NCBI RefSeq assembly: GCF_000156335.1
Contig: NZ_DS999213.1
Coordinates: 2,592,929-2,656,928 of the forward strand
DNA length: 64,000 bases
Source: Roseobacter sp. GAI101
Lineage (GTDB): Bacteria; Pseudomonadota; Alphaproteobacteria; Rhodobacterales; Rhodobacteraceae
Direction of reading: 5' to 3'
Shown here in pieces: positions 35,035 to 43,292 of this stretch. Positions within the stretch are counted from its first letter, which is position 1. Each line of letters opens with the position of its first letter. The notes beneath the pieces are model-generated. The model was not told where the DNA came from. It worked only from the letters and a program-made list of their open reading frames with translations, and searched no databases. The position numbers and the translations under genes were made by a program.

Positions 35035-36567
35035 GTCGGTAAAGCTGCGAATGGTCTCTAACGCGCCGGACAGTGCCTTGCCTTCGGGGTCCTGCAGTGC
35101 CGCTTCGCGCAGTCTGGCCACCCAATCAGCTGCGTCCTTTCGACCTTTCAAAATCGCTGCGCCGTTCATCACGCTGTCGAACTTCGTCAGGCCGCGGGCA
35201 TGGGTGTCCGAATAGCCCTTGATCAGCCGTCGGCATCGCAAAAGTTCGACACTTAGGGCGTAATCGGTGGCAAGCGGCGCTAGGCTGCGGTCCAGCCAGG
35301 CGTCCAGATGGGCCACCTCGACCGCATGTCGCCGGGTTTTCAGACGGTAGGATTTCAAGCCGCCCAAGATGTGCAGCATCGCAAAGGCCGGCAAGCTATC
35401 GGTGCGCAAACGCCGCCCTTTCCCGAACCAACGATCCAGTCGCGCCATCGCCTTTGGCCGCCCTTCAATCCGCGCACCAAGCGCGGCAGGCAGCAACCCT
35501 GCGATTTCTTCGGCCCGCGGGTGGAAATATTCCGTCAGTTGCATCACCTGATCCGGTTGCGCGCCCATTTCCGTGCGAATACGGTCAAAGCGGGGTTTGC
35601 GGGTCTTGATGTCGGCTACGCGAATGATGTCATCGTAAGCCATTGCATTCGCAATATATTTCGCCGCAGTCTCGCTGAGCAGCCAGTCTTTTTCGGTACT
35701 GTCGCGGGCGATTACCGTGTCCAAGCGGTCCAGGTAGGCGCTGCCATAGGCGCAATCCTGAAAGTCGACAACCTTTTGCAGCCCCGCGAGGGCCATCTGC
35801 TGCACGTCTTGCGGTAGCGTTTCGATCCGTTTAATCAATTTTTGCCAATCACCGACAAGGTTTTGCGGCCCTGCAATTTCGGATGCCGGAGCGGCGACCT
35901 TTTCAACCGGTTCCACGCCATGCTGCGCGGCGTCATACCCTTGGGCAAAGGCACGCAGGCTGGCATCGACCCCCTTGCCGCTTTGGCGGATAGCGTCTTC
36001 GAAGGCGGCGCGCGGGAACGGCAGCGCCTTTGACCCTGCCAAAGCACCGAACAGACTTGCAGAAATGACCGATCCCTGGCCGACGGCCAACCCCTCCATA
36101 TCCGCAAGTATCAGTGTCTGTGCAGCTATTTCAGCGGCTGCGCGAACCTCTTCCGCATTTGCGATGCCATCGCCGGGAACGGATTTCTCGGACACGGCCA
36201 ATGCGCGGTGGGTCGACCCGATCAGCGTTGTGCGATCCGGCGTCACAAACCCCCTGAGCACGGCACGCCCGACCTCCATCATCTCGGCTGCGATCAGGAT
36301 ATCGACGTCACCCGCGGACGGGGCCAGCGCAAAGATCGGTTGCTGGTCGGTCTTTGGCGTCATTTCAATATAATAGATCGTGGCACCCGTGCGCTGCGCC
36401 ACGCCTGCGACGCTGGTGGCCTGCACTTCGTACCCTTGGGCGCGCGCCAGCGTTTCGATCCACGCGGTCAACACGCCACCGCCCTGCCCGCCAACCGCCA
36501 TGACAGCCAGTTTGGTGATTTGGGCCATCCGCGCATCGGGCGTTTTCGAAGGGGTCAAAGCATTCAT
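35020..36567 (-). CDS. iorB: Indolepyruvate ferredoxin oxidoreductase, beta subunit with DUF6537-type C-terminus
   Basis: A 515-residue subunit. The N-terminal ~200 residues are the gamma/beta-type 2-oxoacid oxidoreductase domain, with VMAVGGQGGGVLTAWI, QATSVAGVAQRTGATIYY and LIAAEMMEVGRAVLRG. The C-terminal ~250 residues (FHPRAEEIAGLLPAALGA, YALSVELLRCRRLIKGYSDTHARG) match the helical extension found in large proteobacterial indolepyruvate oxidoreductases. The start at 36567 overlaps the alpha stop by 4 bases. With the alpha subunit it oxidatively decarboxylates arylpyruvates to aryl-acetyl-CoA using ferredoxin. Confidence 0.88.
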   Translation of the reverse strand: MNALTPSKTPDARMAQITKLAVMAVGGQGGGVLTAWIETLARAQGYEVQATSVAGVAQRTGATIYYIEMTPKTDQQPIFALAPSAGDVDILIAAEMMEVGRAVLRGFVTPDRTTLIGSTHRALAVSEKSVPGDGIANAEEVRAAAEIAAQTLILADMEGLAVGQGSVISASLFGALAGSKALPFPRAAFEDAIRQSGKGVDASLRAFAQGYDAAQHGVEPVEKVAAPASEIAGPQNLVGDWQKLIKRIETLPQDVQQMALAGLQKVVDFQDCAYGSAYLDRLDTVIARDSTEKDWLLSETAAKYIANAMAYDDIIRVADIKTRKPRFDRIRTEMGAQPDQVMQLTEYFHPRAEEIAGLLPAALGARIEGRPKAMARLDRWFGKGRRLRTDSLPAFAMLHILGGLKSYRLKTRRHAVEVAHLDAWLDRSLAPLATDYALSVELLRCRRLIKGYSDTHARGLTKFDSVMNGAAILKGRKDAADWVARLREAALQDPEGKALSGALETIRSFTDPQTH

Positions 36568-38702
36568 CGTAACACCAGTCGTTTTGTATCGCGTCGTTGT
36601 TGCAGCCAGGCGATCACCTTGCTGCGTTGCTTGGCGCGCCATGCCTCGAACCCTGTCGGATTATGCACCACATCGGCCTGGTAGAAAGACGGACACAAGA
36701 TCGCGGTATCTGCGACCTCGCCGCAGTTGCCGCAACCGACGCAGGTCTGGTCGATATGCGCCACAGGATCATCGCGCAGGGGGTCATCAAGTTTTTTCAG
36801 CGACAGTGACGGGCACCCCGACAGGCGAATGCAGGCATGATCGCCGGTGCACACATCTGGATCGACGCCAAACCGCGGGATATCCACGCGCCGCCCTTCC
36901 TTGATGGCCTGATTGCGCAGGGGCTTTTCGCGGCGCTGCTTGTTCAGCATACACTCAGAAGACGCAACGATCACCTTGGGACCAGCGTAATCGGTCGTCA
37001 GCGCCTCGTGCAGAACCTCGCGGACCTTGCCCACGTCATAGGTGCGGTCGATCTGGCGTACCCATTCCACACCGACACCCTTCAGCGCCGCGGAAATCGG
37101 GTTATTCGTCGATTTAGTGTCGTTTTTTGCGCGGCTCGACAGCACATCCTGCCCGCCCGTCGCGGCAGAGTAATAGTTGTCGACGATCACCGCGACCGTG
37201 TCAGATTTATTGAAGACCATGTTCCCGATCGAAGAGCTAAGCCCGTTGTGCCAGAACCCGCCATCCCCAAGGATCGAGATCGCGCGCCGTTCGCCACCGC
37301 CATCAAAGGCTGCGTTTGACGCCGGCCCAAGGCCGTAGCCCATTGTCGCCCCGCCAATTTCGAACGGAGGAAGGGCAGCAAACAAATGGCAGCCGATGTC
37401 GCCGCTGATCTGGTGTTTGCCCAGCTCCTGTTCGGTCAACTTCATCGCAGCAAAGATCGGCCGTTCCGGGCAGCCCGTGCAGAACCCCGGTGGCCGGATC
37501 GGGACTGTCTTTGACAGATCAGGGATCTGCGATGCCTCTGCATTCGGCGCGCGCACGTTGCCCGGCAGCATGTCGGGGGCTGCCACCTTCAGAAAGGCGG
37601 TCACACCGTCAAGCATCACCTGACCGGTATATTCACCCGCCATCGGCAGCATGTCCTTGCCATGCAGATTGACGCTGCTGCGGGACTTGTACAGGAAACT
37701 GCCAAGCTGCTGTTCGATGAAATCGGGCTGGCCTTCCTCGACCACCAAAACATGGTCCTTGCCCTTACAAAAGCGTTCGAATTCGTCTTTGACCAAGGGG
37801 TATGTGACATTAAGCACATAAAGCGGCACATCGGTGTTGCCATAGATATCGGCCAGCCCCAGCCTTTGCAGCGCACGCACAACGCCGTTGTACATGCCGC
37901 CTTGCACCACGATCCCCAACGGGGCGCGGTCCGGGCCAAAGACTTCGTTCAGCTTGTTTTCGACGATGAATGCCTCGGCTGCGGGCCAGCGGTTCTTGAT
38001 CTTGTCCTGCTCGTGCAGATAGCTCATCGGGGGAAGCACAACGCGGGCGAAATCACTGCGCGGGCTCGACAGCGCGTCCTTGACGCTAAGCGGCGGGGCG
38101 ATGTTATCGCGTGTCTCAAAGCTGCCGGTGACATGGCACGACCGGATGCGCACCATCAACATGACAGGGGTATTGCTGGCTTCGGACAGTTCAAACCCGT
38201 CTTTCACGGCCTTGGTGATGCTGGGCAAATTGGGGCGCGGGTCCAGCATCCAGAATTGCGACTTCATTGCAAAAGCATGGGACCGTTCCTGCATGATCGA
38301 CGACCCTTCGCCGTAATCCTCGCCGACGATCACCAGCGCACCGCCCGTCACGCCAGACGAACTGAGGTTCGCCAGCGCGTCAGACGCCACATTCACGCCG
38401 ACCGGCCCCTTGAACGTCACCGCGCCGCGGATCGGATAGTGGACGGAGGCCGCAAGCATCGCGGCGGCAGCACCTTCACTTGCGTTCGCCTCAAAACGGA
38501 CATCCAGTTCGCCCAGCAGATCCTGGGCATCGGCAAGCACATCCATCAAATGGCTGATCGGTGCCCCCTGATACCCGCCGACATAGCCGACGCCGTTTTC
38601 CAAAAGCGCCTTGGTGATTGCCAGAATGCCTTCGCCGGTAAAGGTATCGCCTGCGCCTTTGCGCAGATGTGCGACCTCTTTCTTAAAGGATCGTTCAGCC
38701 AT
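36564..38702 (-). CDS. iorA: Indolepyruvate ferredoxin oxidoreductase, alpha subunit
   Basis: A 712-residue thiamine-diphosphate enzyme. The N-terminal pyrimidine-binding domain has GVGYVGGYQGAPISHLMD. The middle has CTGCPERPIF near residue 407 and the ThDP motif GDGGFWHNGLSSSIGN. The C-terminal iron-sulfur domain has an atypical first site (C-x5-C-x5-CP: VCTGDHACIRLSGCPS) and a normal second site (CVGCGNC ... CPS). Archaeal IorA is shorter, and many proteobacteria fuse alpha and beta; here they are split. The MarR gene lies 10 bases upstream. It likely processes transamination products of Trp, Phe or Tyr. Confidence 0.92.
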   Translation of the reverse strand: MAERSFKKEVAHLRKGAGDTFTGEGILAITKALLENGVGYVGGYQGAPISHLMDVLADAQDLLGELDVRFEANASEGAAAAMLAASVHYPIRGAVTFKGPVGVNVASDALANLSSSGVTGGALVIVGEDYGEGSSIMQERSHAFAMKSQFWMLDPRPNLPSITKAVKDGFELSEASNTPVMLMVRIRSCHVTGSFETRDNIAPPLSVKDALSSPRSDFARVVLPPMSYLHEQDKIKNRWPAAEAFIVENKLNEVFGPDRAPLGIVVQGGMYNGVVRALQRLGLADIYGNTDVPLYVLNVTYPLVKDEFERFCKGKDHVLVVEEGQPDFIEQQLGSFLYKSRSSVNLHGKDMLPMAGEYTGQVMLDGVTAFLKVAAPDMLPGNVRAPNAEASQIPDLSKTVPIRPPGFCTGCPERPIFAAMKLTEQELGKHQISGDIGCHLFAALPPFEIGGATMGYGLGPASNAAFDGGGERRAISILGDGGFWHNGLSSSIGNMVFNKSDTVAVIVDNYYSAATGGQDVLSSRAKNDTKSTNNPISAALKGVGVEWVRQIDRTYDVGKVREVLHEALTTDYAGPKVIVASSECMLNKQRREKPLRNQAIKEGRRVDIPRFGVDPDVCTGDHACIRLSGCPSLSLKKLDDPLRDDPVAHIDQTCVGCGNCGEVADTAILCPSFYQADVVHNPTGFEAWRAKQRSKVIAWLQQRRDTKRLVLR

Positions 38703-38712
38703 TTTGTTCCTT

Positions 38713-39192
38713 TCAGAAGTCGTGCTTGCGAATGTTCTTCAACATCTTCTGCAAGGTGCCGACAAAGGCGGTTTTCTCGCTTTTGGAGACACCTGAAAAC
38801 ATCGCCTGATACGCGGCAGACATGTGCGGCCACAGCCGCTGATACGCTGCACGTCCGGTATCGGTCAGATAAATCCGGGTCGCGCGGCTGTCGTCGGGGT
38901 CGGGCACGCGCAGGATCAACCCGTTTTGCGCCAAAGCCTCAAGCCCTCGGCTTAGGGTCGATTGCTGCACGACTGCATACACCGCAAGTTCCCGGATCAA
39001 GATTCCGTCACGTTCGGACAAAACCGCCAAGGACCGCATCTGGGGCGTGGTAAGCCCCAGTTTGGCCATCTCTTCCTGCAAGGCCGCGTTGTAACGGCCC
39101 ATGATGCGGTTCATCAGATAGGGCGCAAAGTTGTCCAGCCCGATTTCCCCAAGTCCATCGGTCTGGTCGGCAGGGGTGTCGGGGCTCGTCAT
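38713..39192 (-). CDS. MarR family transcriptional regulator
   Basis: A 159-residue winged-helix regulator. The recognition region ELAVYAVVQQSTLSRGLEALAQNGLI and the wing DPDDSRATRIYLTDTG are typical of MarR proteins. The start at 39192 follows GAAAGGA. The gene is between the cyclase (23 bases upstream) and iorA (10 bases downstream), so it is part of the operon it probably controls. Aromatic ligands are common inducers in this family, which fits the cluster. Confidence 0.9.
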   Translation of the reverse strand: MTSPDTPADQTDGLGEIGLDNFAPYLMNRIMGRYNAALQEEMAKLGLTTPQMRSLAVLSERDGILIRELAVYAVVQQSTLSRGLEALAQNGLILRVPDPDDSRATRIYLTDTGRAAYQRLWPHMSAAYQAMFSGVSKSEKTAFVGTLQKMLKNIRKHDF

Positions 39193-39215
39193 ACGCGTCC
39201 TTTCCACATGCGACC

Positions 39216-40007
39216 CTAGCCCTTTGGTACCAGGGCAAGAGCACGAATCGGGCTGCCTGTGCCACGCTGGATCTTGAGCGGTGCGGCGACCAGAATGGCA
39301 CCCTTTGCCGGCAGCTTGTCGAGGTTGGCAAGACTGGCCAGCCCAAAGCAATTGTCGCGGTGCAGCAGGTTATGTGCCGGATACGCCGGTTCCATGCCGC
39401 CAGCCTGGCCTGCGTCGGTCCCGATACATTGCGTCCCCCAACCGACGATCCCCTTGGAAAGCAGATATTCGATGCAATCGGGCGTCGGGCCCGGGCTGTG
39501 CGGGCCGGTTTCATCGGCGTTCAGGAATTTAGCCTCATCATTCGCGCGCTTGTCCCAGTCGGTGCGCATCACGACCCACTCGCCTTTTCCGATCTCGCCA
39601 TGTTCGGCCTCCCAGGACTTGACGCCATCGGCAGTCAGCAGGAAATCCTCATCCTCGGCGGATTGTGCAGAGCAATCAATGACGTTGACGGGGGCAACCA
39701 GACGCTGGACATCCAGCGTGTCGGTAAAGCCGTCTTCATAATCCTTACCGGTAATCCAGTGATGCGGAGCGTCGAAATGGGTGCCGGAATGTTCGCCCAG
39801 CTTCATCCAGTTCCACGCGAAAAACGGACCATCATTGTCATATTCACTGATTTTGTGAATCTCGACTTTGGGGGTATTCTTGGCGAAATCTTCCGGCAAT
39901 TGCAGGATCGGCGTATCGGGCCCGAGGGTTCCGGTACAATCCACGACTTCGACACCGCCAGAGGCCAGCATCATGGCAAGGCTCGCAAGGCTATCTGCAC
40001 CGCTCAT
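39216..40007 (-). CDS. Cyclase family protein (isatin hydrolase / kynurenine formamidase-like)
   Basis: A 263-residue metal-dependent hydrolase of the cyclase/KynB family. The metal signature HSGTHFDAPHHW is near residue 75, with the conserved FFAWNWMKLGEHSG before it and TPDCIEYLLSKGIVGWGTQC, AHNLLHRDNC later. The longer size and these C-terminal motifs fit isatin hydrolase better than the ~210-residue KynB. The start at 40007 is 8 bases from a GGGAG site; the ATG at 40013 is an alternative. It begins the operon cyclase-marR-iorA-iorB and is divergent from the kynureninase-like gene. It could open isatin or N-formylkynurenine. Confidence 0.82.
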   Translation of the reverse strand: MSGADSLASLAMMLASGGVEVVDCTGTLGPDTPILQLPEDFAKNTPKVEIHKISEYDNDGPFFAWNWMKLGEHSGTHFDAPHHWITGKDYEDGFTDTLDVQRLVAPVNVIDCSAQSAEDEDFLLTADGVKSWEAEHGEIGKGEWVVMRTDWDKRANDEAKFLNADETGPHSPGPTPDCIEYLLSKGIVGWGTQCIGTDAGQAGGMEPAYPAHNLLHRDNCFGLASLANLDKLPAKGAILVAAPLKIQRGTGSPIRALALVPKG

Positions 40008-40069
40008 CTTCATCTCTCCCTTTAGGTGCCAAGGCACGGTTGTTGGAAGATGATGTTAGGTAGCGTTAT

Positions 40070-40080
40070 ATGCGTTTGCA
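40070..40080 (+). promoter_or_regulatory. Shared motif ATGCGTTTGCA, copy 1
   Basis: This 11-mer lies in the divergent gap between the cyclase operon and the kynureninase-like gene. A near-identical copy (ATGCGTTTACA) lies at 42426-42436 between the aminotransferase and the SDR gene. Similarity extends to 17 of 22 bases. It is a candidate operator for the MarR protein of the cluster. Confidence 0.45.
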
Positions 40081-40126
40081 ACTAAAATCCCATCTGGCAT
40101 AGTGGCCACGACAAAACGAGGGCGCA

Positions 40127-41242
40127 ATGACCGATCCTGCATATTTCCTGTATCACTCCATTGGCCAGTATCCTGGCAAAGCGAAAGACATGGCGGCAGC
40201 CTTGGCCGATTTCTCGGGGATCTGGGGCGTACCAGACGATGCGCAATGGCCCAAGGTACTTGGGCAGCGCGAAGAGTTTCTGGCGCTTTGGCGTCGCTTG
40301 ATCGACGCGCCGGACGGCACCCTGACCAGCGCCGAAAACGTCACCACAGCCCTTTTCTCTATCCTTGGCGGCCTGCCAAAGGATCGCCTGCGCGGAAAAC
40401 GCGTGCTGATCGCCGCTGATTGCTTTCCGTCGCTGCATTTCCTGCTGAACGGCGTGGCAGACCGCATGGGCTTTACCCTGCATACGGTCCCGATCCGCAC
40501 GGGGGAATTCTGGGTCCGCACCGAAGACATCCTGGATGCGTGGGGCCATGATGTCGGTCTTGCGCTGCTGACATTCGTCACCTCGACCAGCTCGCATCGC
40601 TGCGATCTGACGGCCCTGCTTGCCCATGGCCGCGATATGGGGTCGCTTGTCGGGATCGACCTGACCCAAGGCATCGGGATCATTCCTTTTTCGCTCGACG
40701 CGCATCCGGCAGACTTCGTCATTTCCACAAGTCTGAAATGGCTTTGCGGCACACCGGGGGCCGGAATCATCCAGATGCGCCAGGATCTGATCGAACAGGT
40801 CACACCGGAATTGCGTGGCTGGTTTTCGCAGGACAACCCGTTTTCATGGGATTTGGACGCATTTGATTATGCCCCCGACGCAAGGCGGTTCGATCATGGG
40901 ACGCCATCGGTTATGGCCTGCCTGGGCTCTATTCCAGCTCTCAAATGGCATGCGTCACAAACCGGTCTGCTGACGCATAATCGTCAACTGACTGATCTGA
41001 TCATCCAACATGCTGATGATACGGGTCTGCGGATCGCCACACCACGGGACGTGGCACAGCGTGGCGGGTCGGTGATGGTGCAACTGCCGGGCCATATCGA
41101 TACGCAAACCGTCGTTCAGGACTTGCGCAGCCGGTCGATCCATGTGGATTGTCGCGGGCAAATCCTGCGGCTGTCCCCGGGGGCCATAACAACCCAGACC
41201 CATGTGGACGCCCTGTTCAAGGCCTTGAAAGGCCTTGTTTAG
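40127..41242 (+). CDS. Kynureninase-like PLP-dependent aminotransferase class V protein
   Basis: A 371-residue fold-type I PLP enzyme. The PLP lysine is probably Lys204 in STSLKWLCGTPGAG, with Asp178 in GIDLTQGIGIIP and a kynureninase-like RRFDHGTPSV near residue 258. GWFSQDNPF after the lysine resembles the GWF segment of kynureninases. The length is slightly short for KynU (~415). Kynureninase cleaves kynurenine to anthranilate and alanine. It is divergent from the cyclase operon, and its 3' end overlaps the convergent aminotransferase gene by 4 bases. A cysteine desulfurase-like role is the main alternative. Confidence 0.75.
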   Translation: MTDPAYFLYHSIGQYPGKAKDMAAALADFSGIWGVPDDAQWPKVLGQREEFLALWRRLIDAPDGTLTSAENVTTALFSILGGLPKDRLRGKRVLIAADCFPSLHFLLNGVADRMGFTLHTVPIRTGEFWVRTEDILDAWGHDVGLALLTFVTSTSSHRCDLTALLAHGRDMGSLVGIDLTQGIGIIPFSLDAHPADFVISTSLKWLCGTPGAGIIQMRQDLIEQVTPELRGWFSQDNPFSWDLDAFDYAPDARRFDHGTPSVMACLGSIPALKWHASQTGLLTHNRQLTDLIIQHADDTGLRIATPRDVAQRGGSVMVQLPGHIDTQTVVQDLRSRSIHVDCRGQILRLSPGAITTQTHVDALFKALKGLV

Positions 41243-42399
41243 AGACTGTTGAAAAAACGCTGCATCCGGTCCATGGCGTCTGTCAGTACATCGGTGGACG
41301 CGCACCCGAAACAAACCCGCAAATGCCCTTCGCCAGCCTGGCCATAAAAACTACCCGCTTCGACCACAACGCCGGTTTCCGACAACAGGCGGTCCGCGCA
41401 GTCTTGGGCGCTTAGCCCTGTGGCTGTGATGTCCGGAAACGCATAGATCGTCCCTTCGACGGCGGCGCAGGTCACGCCGGGCATCTGGTTCAACCGCCCG
41501 ACCACCAGATCGCGGCGTTCGCGGTCCCGCGCGACCATGCCTGCCAAAACGGACGGGTCGCCTGTGACAGCCGCAAGTGCGCCGTGTTGGATAAAGGTGT
41601 TCACATGGGTGACTTCGTTGGTCGTGATCTTCATCAACGGGCCCATCAAGGCGCTGTCGGCAACGACATATCCCAGCCGCCACCCGTCCATCGCATAGGC
41701 TTTGGTGAAGGCAAACATCGAAATCGTGCGGTCCTTCATGCCGGGCAGCGATGCGATCGAGATATGGGTCGCGTCATAGGTGATCTCTTCGTAGACCTCG
41801 TCTGAAATCACCAGCAGATCATGTTCCTGCGCAAGATCAGCGATGATTTGCAGCTCATCGCGGGTATAAACTCGCCCCGTCGGATTGCAGGGATTGATCA
41901 ACGCAAGGATACGGGTTGCCGGGGTGATATGCGGCTCTATCAAAGCGCGATTGATGGAAAATCCGTTTGCAGCATCCAAGGGCGCGACGGTGACTTTGGC
42001 CCCTGCCAACTCTGCCTTGCCGATATGTTGAGGGTAATAGGGGGCCAGCAAAAGCGCCTCGTCGCCCTCGTCCAGAAACGCCATGAACGCGGCGTATGAG
42101 CCTTGGGTCAGGCCGTTGGTGATCAGCACCTCACTGGCCGACACGTCCATCCCGTTCTGTTGCGTCAGCTTTTCCGCCAGCGCTTGCCGCAGTTCCGGCA
42201 TCCCTTGCAGATCTGAATAATGAACCGCGCCCCCCTGAAGCGCAGCAATCGTGGCGTCCTTGATGTGCTGGGGGGTATCTTCGGCGGGCATGCCCAGTTC
42301 AAGATGGATCAGATCGCCCGTCATCCCCACCGCTTTCGCGAACATGCCGAAATTCTTGGGGCTGGTATCAGTGATCCTGCGGGCGGGGCGAATGGGCAT
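41239..42399 (-). CDS. PLP-dependent class I/II aminotransferase
   Basis: A 386-residue aminotransferase. INPCNPTGRVYTRDEL, VISDEVYEEITYD and the PLP-lysine motif FAFTKAYAMDGWRLGY are present, and LRVCFGCA near the end holds the carboxylate-binding Arg. The start at 42399 follows an AGGAGAG site. It sits in the aromatic cluster, where an aromatic aminotransferase would supply arylpyruvates to IorAB. That role is inferred from position. Confidence 0.87.
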   Translation of the reverse strand: MPIRPARRITDTSPKNFGMFAKAVGMTGDLIHLELGMPAEDTPQHIKDATIAALQGGAVHYSDLQGMPELRQALAEKLTQQNGMDVSASEVLITNGLTQGSYAAFMAFLDEGDEALLLAPYYPQHIGKAELAGAKVTVAPLDAANGFSINRALIEPHITPATRILALINPCNPTGRVYTRDELQIIADLAQEHDLLVISDEVYEEITYDATHISIASLPGMKDRTISMFAFTKAYAMDGWRLGYVVADSALMGPLMKITTNEVTHVNTFIQHGALAAVTGDPSVLAGMVARDRERRDLVVGRLNQMPGVTCAAVEGTIYAFPDITATGLSAQDCADRLLSETGVVVEAGSFYGQAGEGHLRVCFGCASTDVLTDAMDRMQRFFNSL

Positions 42400-42425
42400 C
42401 TTGCTCTCCTTGCATGGGTAAATAC

Positions 42426-42436
42426 ATGCGTTTACA
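42426..42436 (+). promoter_or_regulatory. Shared motif ATGCGTTTACA, copy 2
   Basis: Second copy of the 11-mer found at 40070, in the same orientation. It is 27 bases upstream of the aminotransferase start and 61 bases upstream of the SDR start. The surrounding GTAAATACATGCGTTTAC is itself an imperfect inverted repeat (GTAAA ... TTTAC). Confidence 0.45.
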
Positions 42437-42496
42437 TTTAAATTGGATAACGCGGGTTGGCATCATCTGCCAAGAGGAAATGGCAAGGGGGACAAG

Positions 42497-43219
42497 ATGA
42501 ACAGGATTTCAGTGGTCACAGGGGCCGCAGGCGGCATGGGGCGGGCGATTGTGGAACGGCTGATCGCAGACGGGTCCCACGTCATCGGCCTTGATATCGA
42601 TGCCGCCGGTCTGGCGGATATGAAGGGCGACGGGTTCGAAGGTATCTGCGTTGATCTGACAAGCGCCGCTGCCATTTCAGACGCCTTTGCAAAGATCAAG
42701 GAAACCCATGGCGGCATCGACGCCTTGGTGAACAACGCCGGCACCTGTTTCATGTCGGAATTCCCCGATATCCCCGAGGCGGAATTTGAAAAGCAGATGG
42801 CGTTGAATTTTTCGGGTGCCTTTCACTGCTGTCAGGCCGCGATCAAACTGATGGCGGGGCGGGATGGCGTCCGCAAGATCGTCAATATCAGCTCAAACGG
42901 GGCGTATAACTTTGATGCGTTCGATCCGCCGCATTACCGCGCGTCAAAAGCTGCGCTGGATACGCTGACAAAGGATCTGGCGCGGCGCTATGCCACCGAC
43001 AAGATCGCCGTGAATTCGATTGCGCCCGCGATGACGGAAACGCCGCTTTTCGGTGTGGTCAGCCAAGAGGTGCTGGACAAGGCCATTGCGCAGATGCCGC
43101 ATGGTCGCGCGATGCAACCGTCCGAGATCGCGGCCTGGGTCGGATTCCTGATCTCGCCTGCGGGGGATATCTCCAGCGGGAACGTGATCATCCTCAATCA
43201 GGGGCGGGATGTGCGCTAA
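42497..43219 (+). CDS. SDR family oxidoreductase
   Basis: A 240-residue classical short-chain dehydrogenase. TGAAGGMGRAI (residues 8-18) is the cofactor loop, NNAGTCF follows near residue 87, catalytic Ser is in NISSNG and the YxxxK pair in HYRASKAAL near residue 155. The start at 42497 follows AAGGGGG. It is divergent from the aminotransferase and probably belongs to the same regulon. The substrate is unknown. Confidence 0.9.
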   Translation: MNRISVVTGAAGGMGRAIVERLIADGSHVIGLDIDAAGLADMKGDGFEGICVDLTSAAAISDAFAKIKETHGGIDALVNNAGTCFMSEFPDIPEAEFEKQMALNFSGAFHCCQAAIKLMAGRDGVRKIVNISSNGAYNFDAFDPPHYRASKAALDTLTKDLARRYATDKIAVNSIAPAMTETPLFGVVSQEVLDKAIAQMPHGRAMQPSEIAAWVGFLISPAGDISSGNVIILNQGRDVR

Positions 43220-43232
43220 GGCATATTCTCCA

Positions 43233-43269
43233 TAAAAAACGCCGCCCGAACGCTGTGGTCGGGCGGCGT
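43233..43269 (-). terminator. Rho-independent terminator of ahcY
   Basis: On the minus strand a perfect 11-bp stem (ACGCCGCCCGA with TCGGGCGGCGT) and 9-base loop is followed by T-rich sequence. It starts 23 bases after the ahcY stop and can also stop the convergent SDR transcript. Confidence 0.9.
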
Positions 43270-43292
43270 GAAGTCAGGCAGTAAATCCTGAA

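Noticed and set aside
37662..39053. A 463-codon open frame antisense to iorA and marR
   Set aside because: Crosses two real genes and has no motif.
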